A stretch of 64,000 nucleotides of DNA from CANIGN01 sp041391385 (lineage in GTDB: Bacteria; Bdellovibrionota; UBA2428): the NCBI GenBank assembly GCA_041391385.1, contig JAWKOD010000005.1, positions 186,001-250,000 of the forward strand, in the 5' to 3' direction. Positions 1 to 8,540 of the stretch are shown here, one piece after another. The stretch's first letter is position 1, and the number at the start of each line of letters is the position of its first letter. Under the pieces are notes generated by a model. The model saw only the letters and a list, made by a program, of their open reading frames with translations, had not been told where the DNA came from and searched no databases. A program made the translations under genes and the position numbers.

Positions 1-7
1 GGCATAA

Positions 8-1039
8 TTACCTATTTTTTCGACTAGGCGGCTTACTGGTGGCTTTAGTTCGTAATCTATTTTTCAATCGAATCAAAACTTCGTCGATAATAGATTGGCT
101 AACGTTATCCTTACCCTGTAAAATTGCACTCTTAATAGCATCAAAGCAAAACCACTCAATGTCTGAATGCGAAAGTCCTGCCAGCTGCTTGGCTATGGAG
201 CTGATGTCAGATTTATTATACGGAAAATTCTTCAATTTCTTCTCAATCACTAATCTAACCTCAGAAGGAGAAGGCCTGTTAAATACTACAACTTCATCAA
301 ACCTTCGCCATAAGGCATCATCTAACAAGCCTTCGTGATTTGTTGTAGCAATTATCAAGCTGTTACCATCAAAACTATCGAGAAGTTGAAGGAAGCTGTT
401 TACTACCCTTTTTAATTCCCCATGATCAGTGGGATCGTTACGACTTTTACCAATGGCATCAAATTCATCGAGTATTACTACCCAAGTGCTGGAGCGAGCG
501 TAATCAAAAAGTTGACGTAAATTTGAAGAAGTTTCTCCGAGATACGAAGAAATTATGGCGTCGAATCTTGTATAAAGAATAGGCAAATGAAGCTCAGTTG
601 CAATAATCTCCGCAGTTAAAGTTTTGCCGCATCCTGGAGGCCCACAGAACAATAACTTAGATTTTGCTTTAAGGCCGTGAACACGCAATAATTCAGCTTT
701 GCGAAACTCCTCCAATATACGAAATACTTGTGCCTGAGTGTTCTCACCTAAAACCGCATCAGAAAGTCTTTTTACTGGTTGGCGAATCTCGACCAATGGC
801 GCATCCCGATCTTTATCGGTAGGAATTGGTTGAGAATAATTGAAAGTTACAGTCTTAGGTTCTTTAACAATACGACGAGTATCTAGTATCTTCATAAGGT
901 CCTTTGCTAGAGCATGATTCTGTTTTTGTTGCTCCTCAGAAATAATTTCTAATGCAGTATTTCGAAAGCTGGTTTCATCGTGCCCGGAATAGCTAGAAAA
1001 AAGTTTCCTCAGTAATTCTCCTCTCGCCATTTTAGACAC
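8..1039 (-). CDS. AAA-family ATPase, IetA-like
   Basis: A 343-residue single-domain AAA ATPase. Walker A GPPGCGKT lies near residues 133-140, Walker B VVILDEFDA near 187-195, the sensor-1 Asn in ATTN near 234, and a WRR arginine pair near 245-247. The helical N-terminus (about 1-60) is of the kind seen in ATPases encoded beside subtilisin-like proteases (IetA of the ietAS defence pair); that comparison is from memory. The gene follows the excisionase-like gene with an 8-base overlap. The start may be GTG at 1039 or ATG at 1030; neither has a clear ribosome binding site. Two bases after its TAA an ATG (positions 5-3, minus) begins what may be the next cistron, off the window. The ATPase assignment is firm; the defence role is inferred. 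Confidence 0.85.
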   Translation of the reverse strand: MSKMARGELLRKLFSSYSGHDETSFRNTALEIISEEQQKQNHALAKDLMKILDTRRIVKEPKTVTFNYSQPIPTDKDRDAPLVEIRQPVKRLSDAVLGENTQAQVFRILEEFRKAELLRVHGLKAKSKLLFCGPPGCGKTLTAEIIATELHLPILYTRFDAIISSYLGETSSNLRQLFDYARSSTWVVILDEFDAIGKSRNDPTDHGELKRVVNSFLQLLDSFDGNSLIIATTNHEGLLDDALWRRFDEVVVFNRPSPSEVRLVIEKKLKNFPYNKSDISSIAKQLAGLSHSDIEWFCFDAIKSAILQGKDNVSQSIIDEVLIRLKNRLRTKATSKPPSRKNR

Positions 1040-1328
1040 CCATGTCCTTAATCTTGATTGAAGATTGTGGAGTGATTTTATTCTTGGATTTGTTCGTAAT
1101 TATGGGTGGTTGTGGATCACTGATATCAATTGCGCCACCAGCCCGTATCCACTCATCAACTTCGGATGGCTTGAACTTCCAGAGTCTACCAATTCTGTGA
1201 GCAGGTATTTTCATTCGGTCTAACCATCGATAAACCGTCTCTTTAGAAATCCCCAAGTGTAATGATATTTCTTCTACTGAAAACCACGGTTCAACGACGC
1301 AATTCTTATCTTTAGGCCTCTTGCTCAC
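1032..1328 (-). CDS. Excisionase-type helix-turn-helix DNA-binding protein
   Basis: A 98-residue protein with a MerR/excisionase-like winged HTH at about residues 15-65 (WFSVEEISLHLGISKETVYR, then a RIGRLWKFKPSEVDEWI wing and C-terminal helix). Such HTH_17 proteins regulate mobile elements or act as recombination directionality factors. The C-terminal 30 residues are a polar tail. It is the first gene of a two-gene minus-strand unit and overlaps the ATPase start, so it probably regulates that unit. No integrase is visible in the window. Confidence 0.8.
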   Translation of the reverse strand: MSKRPKDKNCVVEPWFSVEEISLHLGISKETVYRWLDRMKIPAHRIGRLWKFKPSEVDEWIRAGGAIDISDPQPPIITNKSKNKITPQSSIKIKDMGV

Positions 1329-1675
1329 AAAAACAGTATCTAAACTTATTCTTGACCAGTAAATAGTGCCTAAAACTATTTAATCGATTTCATTAATGCG
1401 CAATTTTGTTAGTGGTTTATCCGTTTCATGTGATAGTGCAGCTCTTATTACGATGACAGGTGTGCCATAGTTTGAATCGCTTTCATTCGCAATATTTTAG
1501 TCCTACACAAATCTAAGGATCCGCACAAATATATGATTTTAAATAACAATATTCTTCAGTGTTCTGAAGCTAGGATGAAAGTGTTCTGATATCTGAACTT
1601 ATTTTGTTCTAAAAAGAGCGCAATAAAGCTCTTTTTTATTGATTAACGCACAATGTCAGAATATGACAAAGCAGC
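1329..1675. other. Divergent intergenic region with palindromes
   Basis: A gene-free stretch of 347 bases between the minus-strand HTH/ATPase unit and the plus-strand sigma54 regulator. I see no coding potential. It carries similar TAAA(A)CT(T)ATT motifs around 1340-1380, an inverted repeat CTTCAG-tgtt-CTGAAG at 1554-1569, a near-palindrome GTTCTGATATCTGAAC at 1583-1598 (one mismatched pair), and a terminator-like hairpin at 1611-1637. The two palindromes are plausible operators. Confidence 0.5.
1611..1637. terminator. Terminator-like hairpin in the regulator leader
   Basis: AAAAAGAGC (1611-1619) pairs perfectly with GCTCTTTTT (1628-1636) around an 8-base loop; the right arm runs into T residues and the left arm is A-rich, so it could act on either strand. 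It sits 38 bases before the GTG of the response regulator. It may be an attenuator or may end transcription entering from upstream; the sequence does not decide. Confidence 0.45.
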
Positions 1676-3277
1676 GTGCTTGAAACAGAAACCCTAACTC
1701 AGTTGCCGGTCGCCCCAGAAGGCAAGGAAGGCAGGAAGCTGCCCATCCTTATTGTTGATGATGAATTCGATCAGCGTGCCCGCCTTAGACGTATATGCAC
1801 GAAATTAGTGGGCATTGATTCAAGCTACATTCAGGAAGCTTCAACAATTTCTGAAGCAGAGGCTTTGTGTGAGGCTCACGACTTCCACGTGATCTTGTTA
1901 GATAAAATGGTTGGAAGTGAGAACGGCATTGCCGCAATTCCAGATCTATTAAATATCAGACCAAATTCCAAAATCCTCGTGGTTACTGGCAGTGAAGAAA
2001 TTGATGACGTAGTTCGCGCTATGAAGATGGGCGCAGAGGGGTTCGTGGCCAAGCGTCACCCAAGGGACTTTGTATCCGAACAAATCGAGAAAGCTCTATG
2101 TTCGGCTAGATACAAACGTAACGAAGAACGCTTAAAAAGCGGCGAAGACGTCTTTCTCAGCGAAAGTATAGAAACAAAATCCCCACTCATGAAGCGAGTT
2201 CTTGAGGCTGCGCGCATGGTTGCGGAAAGCAATCGACCGTTGCTACTTCTTGGTGAATCTGGAGTTGGAAAAACTACAATTGCAAGATTTGTTCATCGCT
2301 ATAGATCTCAACTTCTTAAAAATACCATACGAGAATTTGTTGAAGTAAACCTTACTTCTTTCCCTTCGAATCTTATTGAGTCTGAATTATTTGGACATGA
2401 GAAGGGCTCTTTTACCGGAGCTCTCGATCAAAAAATCGGTCATTTAGAAAAAGCCCATAATGGAACTTTATTTTTTGATGAGATTGGTGACATCTCTGGT
2501 GAGATTCAATCAAAAATTCTCAAGGTTGTGGAAGAAAAGAAGTTTTATCGAGTCGGTGGACGCAGAGAAATTCATTCTAACTTTAAGTTAATTTGCGCAA
2601 CAAATCGCGACTTGGAGAAAATGGTCGAAGAAAAGAAGTTTCGCGACGACCTTTATTACAGAATTTCTGTATTCCCGCTTCAGATACCATCTCTACGAGA
2701 GAGAAGAGAAGATATTCCCGGCCTTCTCAAGAAAATACTTCCCTCCGTTTGTCGTGAAGAAAAGCGCTTCGTACAGTTTGAAGATTTACCTACTGATTTT
2801 GTTGATGCCTTGGTAAATAATCCCCCGAAGCAAAATATTCGCGGTCTCGAAATTGCCCTTTCTCAATTACTGACACTTTCAAAATCTGACCGTTCGGGGA
2901 GATTATTGCTTGATCGTTGGACTTCTATAACGGAACTCCGAGCTATGCTCGGAGTTGGACGCGTAAAGGGCACGATCCCTGCAACAGCAATAACGCTAGA
3001 TGAGTTGATGAAGAGGCCATTTGCCCTCATCGATAATAATTTCCCGGGCTTAACACCTGTTCTCGACACGATTGAAAACAAGCTTGTGCTGGAGGCGTCC
3101 GGAAAAGCAGACAAAGCAAAGGAAATTCCGGAAATTCTGAAGGTTTCCCGCACTTGTGTGCATGGGAAAATGAAAAAGGCCAAGGAATGGCTAGCTACTC
3201 AGTCCAGTGGTGCAAAGTTACACAGCTCCGACAAAACAAAGAATACTGGAATGAGTCTTAAGGGAGTCGGTGCATGA
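1676..3277 (+). CDS. Sigma54-dependent NtrC-type response regulator
   Basis: A 533-residue regulator. The receiver domain (about 22-140) has acidic residues D28/D29, phospho-acceptor D76 (LLDKMVG) and conserved K126. The AAA+ activator domain (about 160-400) has Walker A GESGVGKT (193-200), the sigma54-contact loop as GSFTGA (244-249) and Walker B LFFDEIGD. A C-terminal helical part near 490-510 (IPEILKVSRTCVHGKMKKAK) resembles a Fis-type HTH. The start is GTG; no ATG is in frame nearby. The downstream genes overlap by ATGA-type junctions, so it forms an operon with the sensor kinase and presumably is its partner. Confidence 0.9.
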   Translation: MLETETLTQLPVAPEGKEGRKLPILIVDDEFDQRARLRRICTKLVGIDSSYIQEASTISEAEALCEAHDFHVILLDKMVGSENGIAAIPDLLNIRPNSKILVVTGSEEIDDVVRAMKMGAEGFVAKRHPRDFVSEQIEKALCSARYKRNEERLKSGEDVFLSESIETKSPLMKRVLEAARMVAESNRPLLLLGESGVGKTTIARFVHRYRSQLLKNTIREFVEVNLTSFPSNLIESELFGHEKGSFTGALDQKIGHLEKAHNGTLFFDEIGDISGEIQSKILKVVEEKKFYRVGGRREIHSNFKLICATNRDLEKMVEEKKFRDDLYYRISVFPLQIPSLRERREDIPGLLKKILPSVCREEKRFVQFEDLPTDFVDALVNNPPKQNIRGLEIALSQLLTLSKSDRSGRLLLDRWTSITELRAMLGVGRVKGTIPATAITLDELMKRPFALIDNNFPGLTPVLDTIENKLVLEASGKADKAKEIPEILKVSRTCVHGKMKKAKEWLATQSSGAKLHSSDKTKNTGMSLKGVGA

Positions 3278-3474
3278 TCTCAGTAAAAGAAATTAAAGAC
3301 TTAAAACACGAAATTGCAAAGGTGCTTGGTACACAAGATGAGATTGTGGACATTATACGCACAGAGATCAGTGACCCGAGTGTCATTGATCTTGCTACAG
3401 CAGTAAAAGATCGAATGGATAGTCTCAGGCTCGCTCTAATTGAGATTGAGAAAAGAGAAGAAAAGGTTTCATGA
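3274..3474 (+). CDS. Small helical protein between regulator and kinase
   Basis: A 66-residue, charged, predicted all-helical protein without signal or membrane segment. I do not recognise a family. Its ATG overlaps the TGA of the response regulator (ATGA) and its own stop overlaps the kinase start (ATG at 3471), so it is translated as part of the two-component operon. A role as a small connector between kinase and regulator is only a guess from position. Confidence 0.65.
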   Translation: MISVKEIKDLKHEIAKVLGTQDEIVDIIRTEISDPSVIDLATAVKDRMDSLRLALIEIEKREEKVS

Positions 3475-4316
3475 TAAAACGCAGTCCGTTGAGGGAATAC
3501 CTCCTTGTTTTTGCGTCTATTGGAGTGCTGCTAGCAGTGCTTTTTTATATGATGTCGATGCAGAGGAATGCGCTCAATCTCGTTTCTGACTTGAGCGGTG
3601 AATGGAAAGTTGCTTTCGGAAAAACATTTGCAGAAGTTAAAGAATCTGAATTCCAAAAAGTTAATCTTCCAAGCCAAAAGGATGTAGATCCAAAAGGGAA
3701 AGATTTTCACTGGATGCTTTATAAAAAAGCGTTCGTTACTCCGAGAAGCTGCACGCGCTATGAAGGTGAAAAATGCGCGATACTTATATCAGAGATTGGA
3801 GACTCTGCTGAAATCTACCTAAACGGAAAGCTTCTTCAGATTTCTGGTGGGCTTCCTCCTAACTTTTCATACGCAAAACATTATCCAGTGGTTGCGCTTC
3901 TTGATCCGAATTCGCTACGAAGAGAGAGGCCAAATGACCTTTTAATTCGAGTTTACGCGAGCAAGCAGCCTAGAAGTGGTCTTAGAAATGCACCCATTGG
4001 AATCGCAACCTATAAAGACGCTCGATATTATTACATCAGCACTGTGACATTTGACGTCGTAATTCCAATTGGAATCGCTGTTCTTTTGGCAGTATTTTCA
4101 CTTCTGTTTTATCGACTCACAAGAAAAGCTAGAGAATCTCGGCCAATTATTGTGGCTTTTAGCCAGATGTGTATGGCCTATACGATATACTTAGTTTTCG
4201 TATCAAATATGCCACGAGAGTTTATGGCTCCTTGGTTGGCGGTTCACCTGCATGGTCTGTTTAGATTTTTATCTGATTGGACGCTTTTTGATGTAACTTG
4301 GAAGGCATTTTTCTAA
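3471..4316 (+). CDS. Hybrid sensor kinase, N-terminal sensor part (split by frameshift)
   Basis: 281 residues: an N-terminal membrane segment (about 10-28), a periplasmic beta-rich domain (about 40-185) resembling the jelly-roll ligand domain of 7TM-DISM receptors (IYLNGKLLQISGG, LIRVYA), then membrane helices from about 195. The reading frame ends in the middle of the membrane domain at 4314-4316, and the next frame (-1) continues with more helices and the kinase. Adding one T to the T5 run at 4308-4312 joins both parts into one protein of about 880 residues. A real mutation, an assembly error or a ribosomal -1 shift are all possible; I favour the error. Confidence 0.75.
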   Translation: MIKRSPLREYLLVFASIGVLLAVLFYMMSMQRNALNLVSDLSGEWKVAFGKTFAEVKESEFQKVNLPSQKDVDPKGKDFHWMLYKKAFVTPRSCTRYEGEKCAILISEIGDSAEIYLNGKLLQISGGLPPNFSYAKHYPVVALLDPNSLRRERPNDLLIRVYASKQPRSGLRNAPIGIATYKDARYYYISTVTFDVVIPIGIAVLLAVFSLLFYRLTRKARESRPIIVAFSQMCMAYTIYLVFVSNMPREFMAPWLAVHLHGLFRFLSDWTLFDVTWKAFF

Positions 4317-6109
4317 AAAAGAACAAAGTTAAATCGGCTTTTAATTTTATCTTTGCAGCTATCGTAATCGCGCTAGGTGTATCGACGATCTATCAAGTTT
4401 TTACACCAATTGATCTACGTGAAACGGTTGGAACTCAGATTCCTTATACAATTTCAGGATATTTATTCTGGTTAGCGTTTGTCCCACCTGTGCTAGGCAT
4501 TGTAGCAAGCTTTATTTCAAAAGCGCACGACAGGCCCAAGATTTGGACCGTGTTTTACCTTGCACTATTTTACTTTCAAATTAACGATACGTTGGTTTTC
4601 GTTGAAGCAATAAAGGGAATTTACTTTGTTAGATTTTATCCTTTGCTTGTATCTATCTTTCTAGGTCTTGAAGTTTTTGAACGGTACAGACGCGAAAACG
4701 AGAACAAAAAAATTGATGCAGCTAAAATGCAAGTGGCTTGGGATACTGCAAATCAGGTTGTTCATGACATTCAGTCTCCTCTATCTGCTTATCGAATTGC
4801 CCTAGACATCATTAAAGATGAACTTCCGGAAGAGAGACGCGTTCTGTTTAGAGATATTTATTCGCGTCTCAGCGGAATAACCGCATCGCTTTCAAAACAA
4901 ATGAAGACTTCTAAGGGGAGCGTTGAAATCCCTGAACAGAGAAGCGTGCAGCCACTCTCTTCTCTATTGGATAGTCTTGTGGCTGAAAAGCGACTCGAAT
5001 TTCAAGGAAAGCTCGATGTGAATATTCTTTTTGATATGACCAGCGAAAGTTATGGAGTTTTTTCCGCCGTAACTCCAAGTGATTTCAAGCGAGTTGTTTC
5101 AAACATTATTAATAACGGCATGGAAGCTACGGACAGTGGGAGCGTAACCATTACGCTTTCCAAAAGTGAGGGTTATGCCATTATCTCAATCAAAGATTCA
5201 GGCAAAGGCATGAGCAAAGACGAACTGAAGAAACTTGGTCTCAGAGGCGTTTCTTGGAAAGAAAATGGTAGTGGCCTTGGGTTTAGTTTTGCAAAGAAAT
5301 GCGTAGAACAGTGGGGCGGCATGATTGATGTGGAATCAGAAGTGGGACAAGGAACTACCGTTCTCGTTAAACTCCCAGTTGCCAACTCTCCAGACTGGTT
5401 CATCGATAAAGTGAGAATATCAAAAGACACCACTGTAGTTGTTCTGGATGATGATCCCTCTATTCACTCAAGCTGGGACAATAAGCTAAAGGCATTTGGG
5501 AAAAGTATTTCTATCAAGCACTTCAGTGAGCCAGCTTCTCTAAAAGATTGGCTAGCAGACCGCACGCCAAAGAATGCCATTTATTTTATTGATTATGAGT
5601 TTCTAAATTCCACGGATAATGGGCTTAATTTCATCCGCGAGAACAAGCTTGAATCAAAATCAGTGCTTGTAACAAGTAGAGCAGATGAAGAAACGATAAA
5701 AGCGGCTTGCTCCACCTGCTGTGTAAAGCTCCTTCCCAAGGCGATGGTATCGAGCATTCCCATAGTTACCAGTGAACAGATTAAGCCTGATGCTGTTTTG
5801 GTTGAGGATGATGAGATGGTGATTTCTACATGGCTTCATTCAGCGAAACGCTACAATCGTGATCTAAGGGCCTTCTCCAACAGAGAAGACTTGCTTGCAC
5901 AAGTAGATCGCTTCGATTCTGAAACCGCATTTTATCTGGACAGCCGATTAAAAGAAGATCGAGGCGAAGAAGTTGCTAAAATATTATATCTGAAAGGATT
6001 TAAAAAATTATATATCGCTTCTGGTAATTCAGACCTTGCTCCAGATGTAAATTTATTTGTTGAGGGCATAGCGGGGAAGTCGCCGCCGTGGATTCCCAGC
6101 AATCCTTAA
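4298..6109 (+). CDS. Hybrid histidine kinase, catalytic part with two receiver domains
   Basis: Continues the sensor part encoded at 3471-4316. It has further membrane helices (about 12-135), a dimerisation/phospho-acceptor helix with H-box VVHDIQSPL near 153-161, a HATPase_c domain (about 245-365; N box NIINNGMEA, G1 DSGKGMS, G2 GSGLGFSFAKK), then two receiver domains: one with VVLDDDP, FIDYEF and LLPKAM, a second starting VLVEDDE with YLDSRL. The formal start here is TTG at 4298 within the overlap; no ATG precedes the kinase domain, which supports one frameshifted gene. It presumably phosphorylates the upstream sigma54 regulator. Confidence 0.85.
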   Translation: MEGIFLKKNKVKSAFNFIFAAIVIALGVSTIYQVFTPIDLRETVGTQIPYTISGYLFWLAFVPPVLGIVASFISKAHDRPKIWTVFYLALFYFQINDTLVFVEAIKGIYFVRFYPLLVSIFLGLEVFERYRRENENKKIDAAKMQVAWDTANQVVHDIQSPLSAYRIALDIIKDELPEERRVLFRDIYSRLSGITASLSKQMKTSKGSVEIPEQRSVQPLSSLLDSLVAEKRLEFQGKLDVNILFDMTSESYGVFSAVTPSDFKRVVSNIINNGMEATDSGSVTITLSKSEGYAIISIKDSGKGMSKDELKKLGLRGVSWKENGSGLGFSFAKKCVEQWGGMIDVESEVGQGTTVLVKLPVANSPDWFIDKVRISKDTTVVVLDDDPSIHSSWDNKLKAFGKSISIKHFSEPASLKDWLADRTPKNAIYFIDYEFLNSTDNGLNFIRENKLESKSVLVTSRADEETIKAACSTCCVKLLPKAMVSSIPIVTSEQIKPDAVLVEDDEMVISTWLHSAKRYNRDLRAFSNREDLLAQVDRFDSETAFYLDSRLKEDRGEEVAKILYLKGFKKLYIASGNSDLAPDVNLFVEGIAGKSPPWIPSNP

Positions 6110-6131
6110 CAACCAAATGAACAGTTATAAA

Positions 6132-8105
6132 TCAAGCGACTTTTTTGTTCTTAAGCCAACCAATTTCATTTGCCCAATACTCATAAATCATAACCATTGC
6201 GAAAGTATCTAGTTCGCAATACTTCAACAGTGCTCTAGTGACACGATCTGCTTCAAGATCACTCATTTCTGTAAACTGCATTCGAGCATAAGCTGTCATC
6301 GCAGCCCCACCATCAGCTAAAGAGTTTTCTGTAACTACAGAATCAAGCTCTTCGAGATCAAATTCAGTAAATACAGGGGGTAAAAGTTTATAAGGATCTA
6401 ATACCTTTCCTTGAGTATTTTTTTTAATCCAAGACCAATTCTCATAGTTTTTGCTTCCAAACTGCGCGCCATAAATTGGCTTTGAATAGCGTTCTTGAAT
6501 GAATGTAGAAGAGTTCAGGATTGCGGGAAGAACTTTTTTAATCGAATTAGACCCCTTGGTGAGCGGATTGTAATAAAATCTTTTCACCATTTCACACATA
6601 TCAATCATATTGCGCGAACCTTCCCATTCGCCCTTCTTCTCGGTGATGCTTTCGATCCACGTGCAAAGTACATCCTTGTCAGTTTCGTTTGAACTCTGTA
6701 ACTGTTCATGAATTTGGCAAAGCACAGTGTTTTCGTGGACGGCGAATCGGAAAATCGTCCCATTATTTTTCTCAAGAGCAGACTTAAGAGCTCTTACAAA
6801 ATCAAAATTAGGAAAGTTACCCCGTTTTCTGTTTATGTATTCCGTTTTGTGCTCAATGCTACCATCTTTGTTCAAAATATGGTGCGAAAACTGGAAAGCT
6901 ATTTGCTCATAAGGTCTTCGCCCTTTAGTAAAAGGTATTGCAACCATGGTAGTCTCGAAGTCTATAAAATTTAGAGGATAGATGAAGCTCGAAAACACAT
7001 TCTTAAGTCCGGCTTCGTCTAGATATGCGGTATTATCGTTATTCAAAACCTTCTCGACCTGGAGCCACTGGCGTTCGGAAGTGTTAAGCCCTTCACTTTC
7101 TTTACCTTGGGTTTTGGGTAGCAAGTCTTCTCGACTTACTTGATCCATAAACACGATATTCTCACTTAAGAAATCGTCGGTTTTTCTTGAGTTCCATATC
7201 TCAAACGCAAAAGGTCTTTGAAAATCTGAATCTTTGAGTTTGAGCTGAACTTTCCAGCACTCTTCAAATCCACTTTTTAAGCCATCAGCTTTTAAGTCAT
7301 TACTAATTCGGAACTCACAAGACTTGCACTTTGACCCAACTCCTTCAAAAACCTGCTGTCCTCGTGAGTAGGTATCTGAATAGTGCTCAATTAATTCCAA
7401 GAATTTCTTGTTTCCGAGCTTGTACTCGTGATTGATAAAGGCAACTTCAGAGGAGACATCAATTTGTTTCAATATCTGCGTTCCTAATTTGCTCCCGCTT
7501 AGTCGCTCTCTTGTTCTTGCACGACTTCTGCCATTATTTGTTTCTAGGAGAAAGTTCTGATTTAGTCCGTCAACGCTTGCCGTCGATTGTTTATCTGCAA
7601 GCATAAGAAAAGGCTTAAACTTCAGTTCTGGATGTGATTTTGATGCAACATGAGTTTGAAAAGCCACATCGAGCAAGTAAGGTTCCCATTCACTGTCTAA
7701 TGCTCGACTTTTTTTCTTATAGAAGCTGTTTTCTTCTGTGTTAATACTCTTCGCTTTGACCTCTATAAGCTGAACGTCGGAGCCTGTTTTTCTAAGAATA
7801 TCGACGCGAACAAAAAGAGATTCAAAATGAAAAGCAGCTTCGTAAATGACGACATTTGTTTGCTGTAAAAGCTTTTCTGTTTCGGCGACAGCTAGCTCAT
7901 AGTCTAGTGTCTCAACTTCATGTCCATTCTCAAAGTATAGCTTGGCAAGCTCACCCACTTGGAAGCCGCCTTCTGCAAGGGACTTCAAAAAAGAGTCATC
8001 ATTTTTGGAGTTTCCGTATTCTTTATTTCCTGTGAAATAGAGTTTGGTAATACATTCACAACCTAGTTTAAACCGTGACTTAGTCAGAAGTTTTCCAGAA
8101 CTCAT
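6132..8105 (-). CDS. DUF2779 protein with Cas4-like and RNase H-like nuclease motifs
   Basis: 657 residues. The N-terminal half has a PD-(D/E)XK-like core: D102 in VRVDIL, then E115-V-K117 in LIEVKAK. Cysteines C16, C260, C263 and C283 are placed like the iron-sulfur cluster ligands of Cas4/AddB-type nucleases. The second half holds the DUF2779 signature (FIDFETTMVAIP near 380-391, GRRPYEQIAFQFS near 395-407) with a DEDD-exonuclease-like first motif D382/E384 and a late YCELDTFAM motif. Function is unknown; the motif pattern suggests a two-headed nuclease. It faces away from the restriction operon and sits in an island rich in defence-type genes. Confidence 0.75.
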   Translation of the reverse strand: MSSGKLLTKSRFKLGCECITKLYFTGNKEYGNSKNDDSFLKSLAEGGFQVGELAKLYFENGHEVETLDYELAVAETEKLLQQTNVVIYEAAFHFESLFVRVDILRKTGSDVQLIEVKAKSINTEENSFYKKKSRALDSEWEPYLLDVAFQTHVASKSHPELKFKPFLMLADKQSTASVDGLNQNFLLETNNGRSRARTRERLSGSKLGTQILKQIDVSSEVAFINHEYKLGNKKFLELIEHYSDTYSRGQQVFEGVGSKCKSCEFRISNDLKADGLKSGFEECWKVQLKLKDSDFQRPFAFEIWNSRKTDDFLSENIVFMDQVSREDLLPKTQGKESEGLNTSERQWLQVEKVLNNDNTAYLDEAGLKNVFSSFIYPLNFIDFETTMVAIPFTKGRRPYEQIAFQFSHHILNKDGSIEHKTEYINRKRGNFPNFDFVRALKSALEKNNGTIFRFAVHENTVLCQIHEQLQSSNETDKDVLCTWIESITEKKGEWEGSRNMIDMCEMVKRFYYNPLTKGSNSIKKVLPAILNSSTFIQERYSKPIYGAQFGSKNYENWSWIKKNTQGKVLDPYKLLPPVFTEFDLEELDSVVTENSLADGGAAMTAYARMQFTEMSDLEADRVTRALLKYCELDTFAMVMIYEYWANEIGWLKNKKVA

Positions 8106-8255
8106 AATTGAGTTATCGGAGTGGCTATAAATAAACTTATGTTTTTACTTAGAAATCTCTTTTGAATTTTCAGGCGCGTTAATATCCAAATTACTGACGC
8201 AAACGCGGCGCAGCAATTTTTAACGTAATCTTCAAAATTTGTCGAAGCAAGAATC

Positions 8256-8540
8256 ATGATGATTGGAAAGATTCTATGGTGGGACTCTAAAGACAATAAT
8301 GGACTTATCAAGACTCCTGATGGTTCAAAATTCTATTTTGATAAATCGGTAATTGGTAACATAAAGTCTGATCGATTAAAGGCAGGCGCGTATGTTACTT
8401 TTGAGCAAAATCTAAAAATCAAAAATTGCCTTTGCGCAATGAATGTTAAATTAACTCCTGCCAAGTCCATCAAGCAAGTCACCAAAAAGTTTGAACAGGC
8501 ACAACAACTAAATCTTTTGGAAGTTTCGGGTGCAGCATGA
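8256..8540 (+). CDS. Cold-shock-domain-like small protein
   Basis: 94 residues; the first 65 resemble a cold-shock/OB fold (GKILWWDSKDNNGLIKTPDG, FYFDKSVI, AGAYVTFEQN), followed by a helical tail. The usual RNP aromatic pattern is only partly kept, so nucleic-acid binding is likely but not certain. Its TGA overlaps the ATG of the restriction-methylation gene (ATGA at 8537), so the two are translationally coupled. It may serve as a small regulator of that enzyme; that is inference. Confidence 0.65.
   Translation: MMIGKILWWDSKDNNGLIKTPDGSKFYFDKSVIGNIKSDRLKAGAYVTFEQNLKIKNCLCAMNVKLTPAKSIKQVTKKFEQAQQLNLLEVSGAA

Noticed and set aside
4300..4321. Confirmed programmed frameshift
   Set aside because: The run is suggestive, but the same kind of break occurs in many unrelated genes here, so base loss in the sequence is more likely.
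8102..8311. 69-codon minus-strand frame
   Set aside because: It overlaps the start of the better supported cold-shock-like gene, has no family-like sequence and no ribosome binding site.
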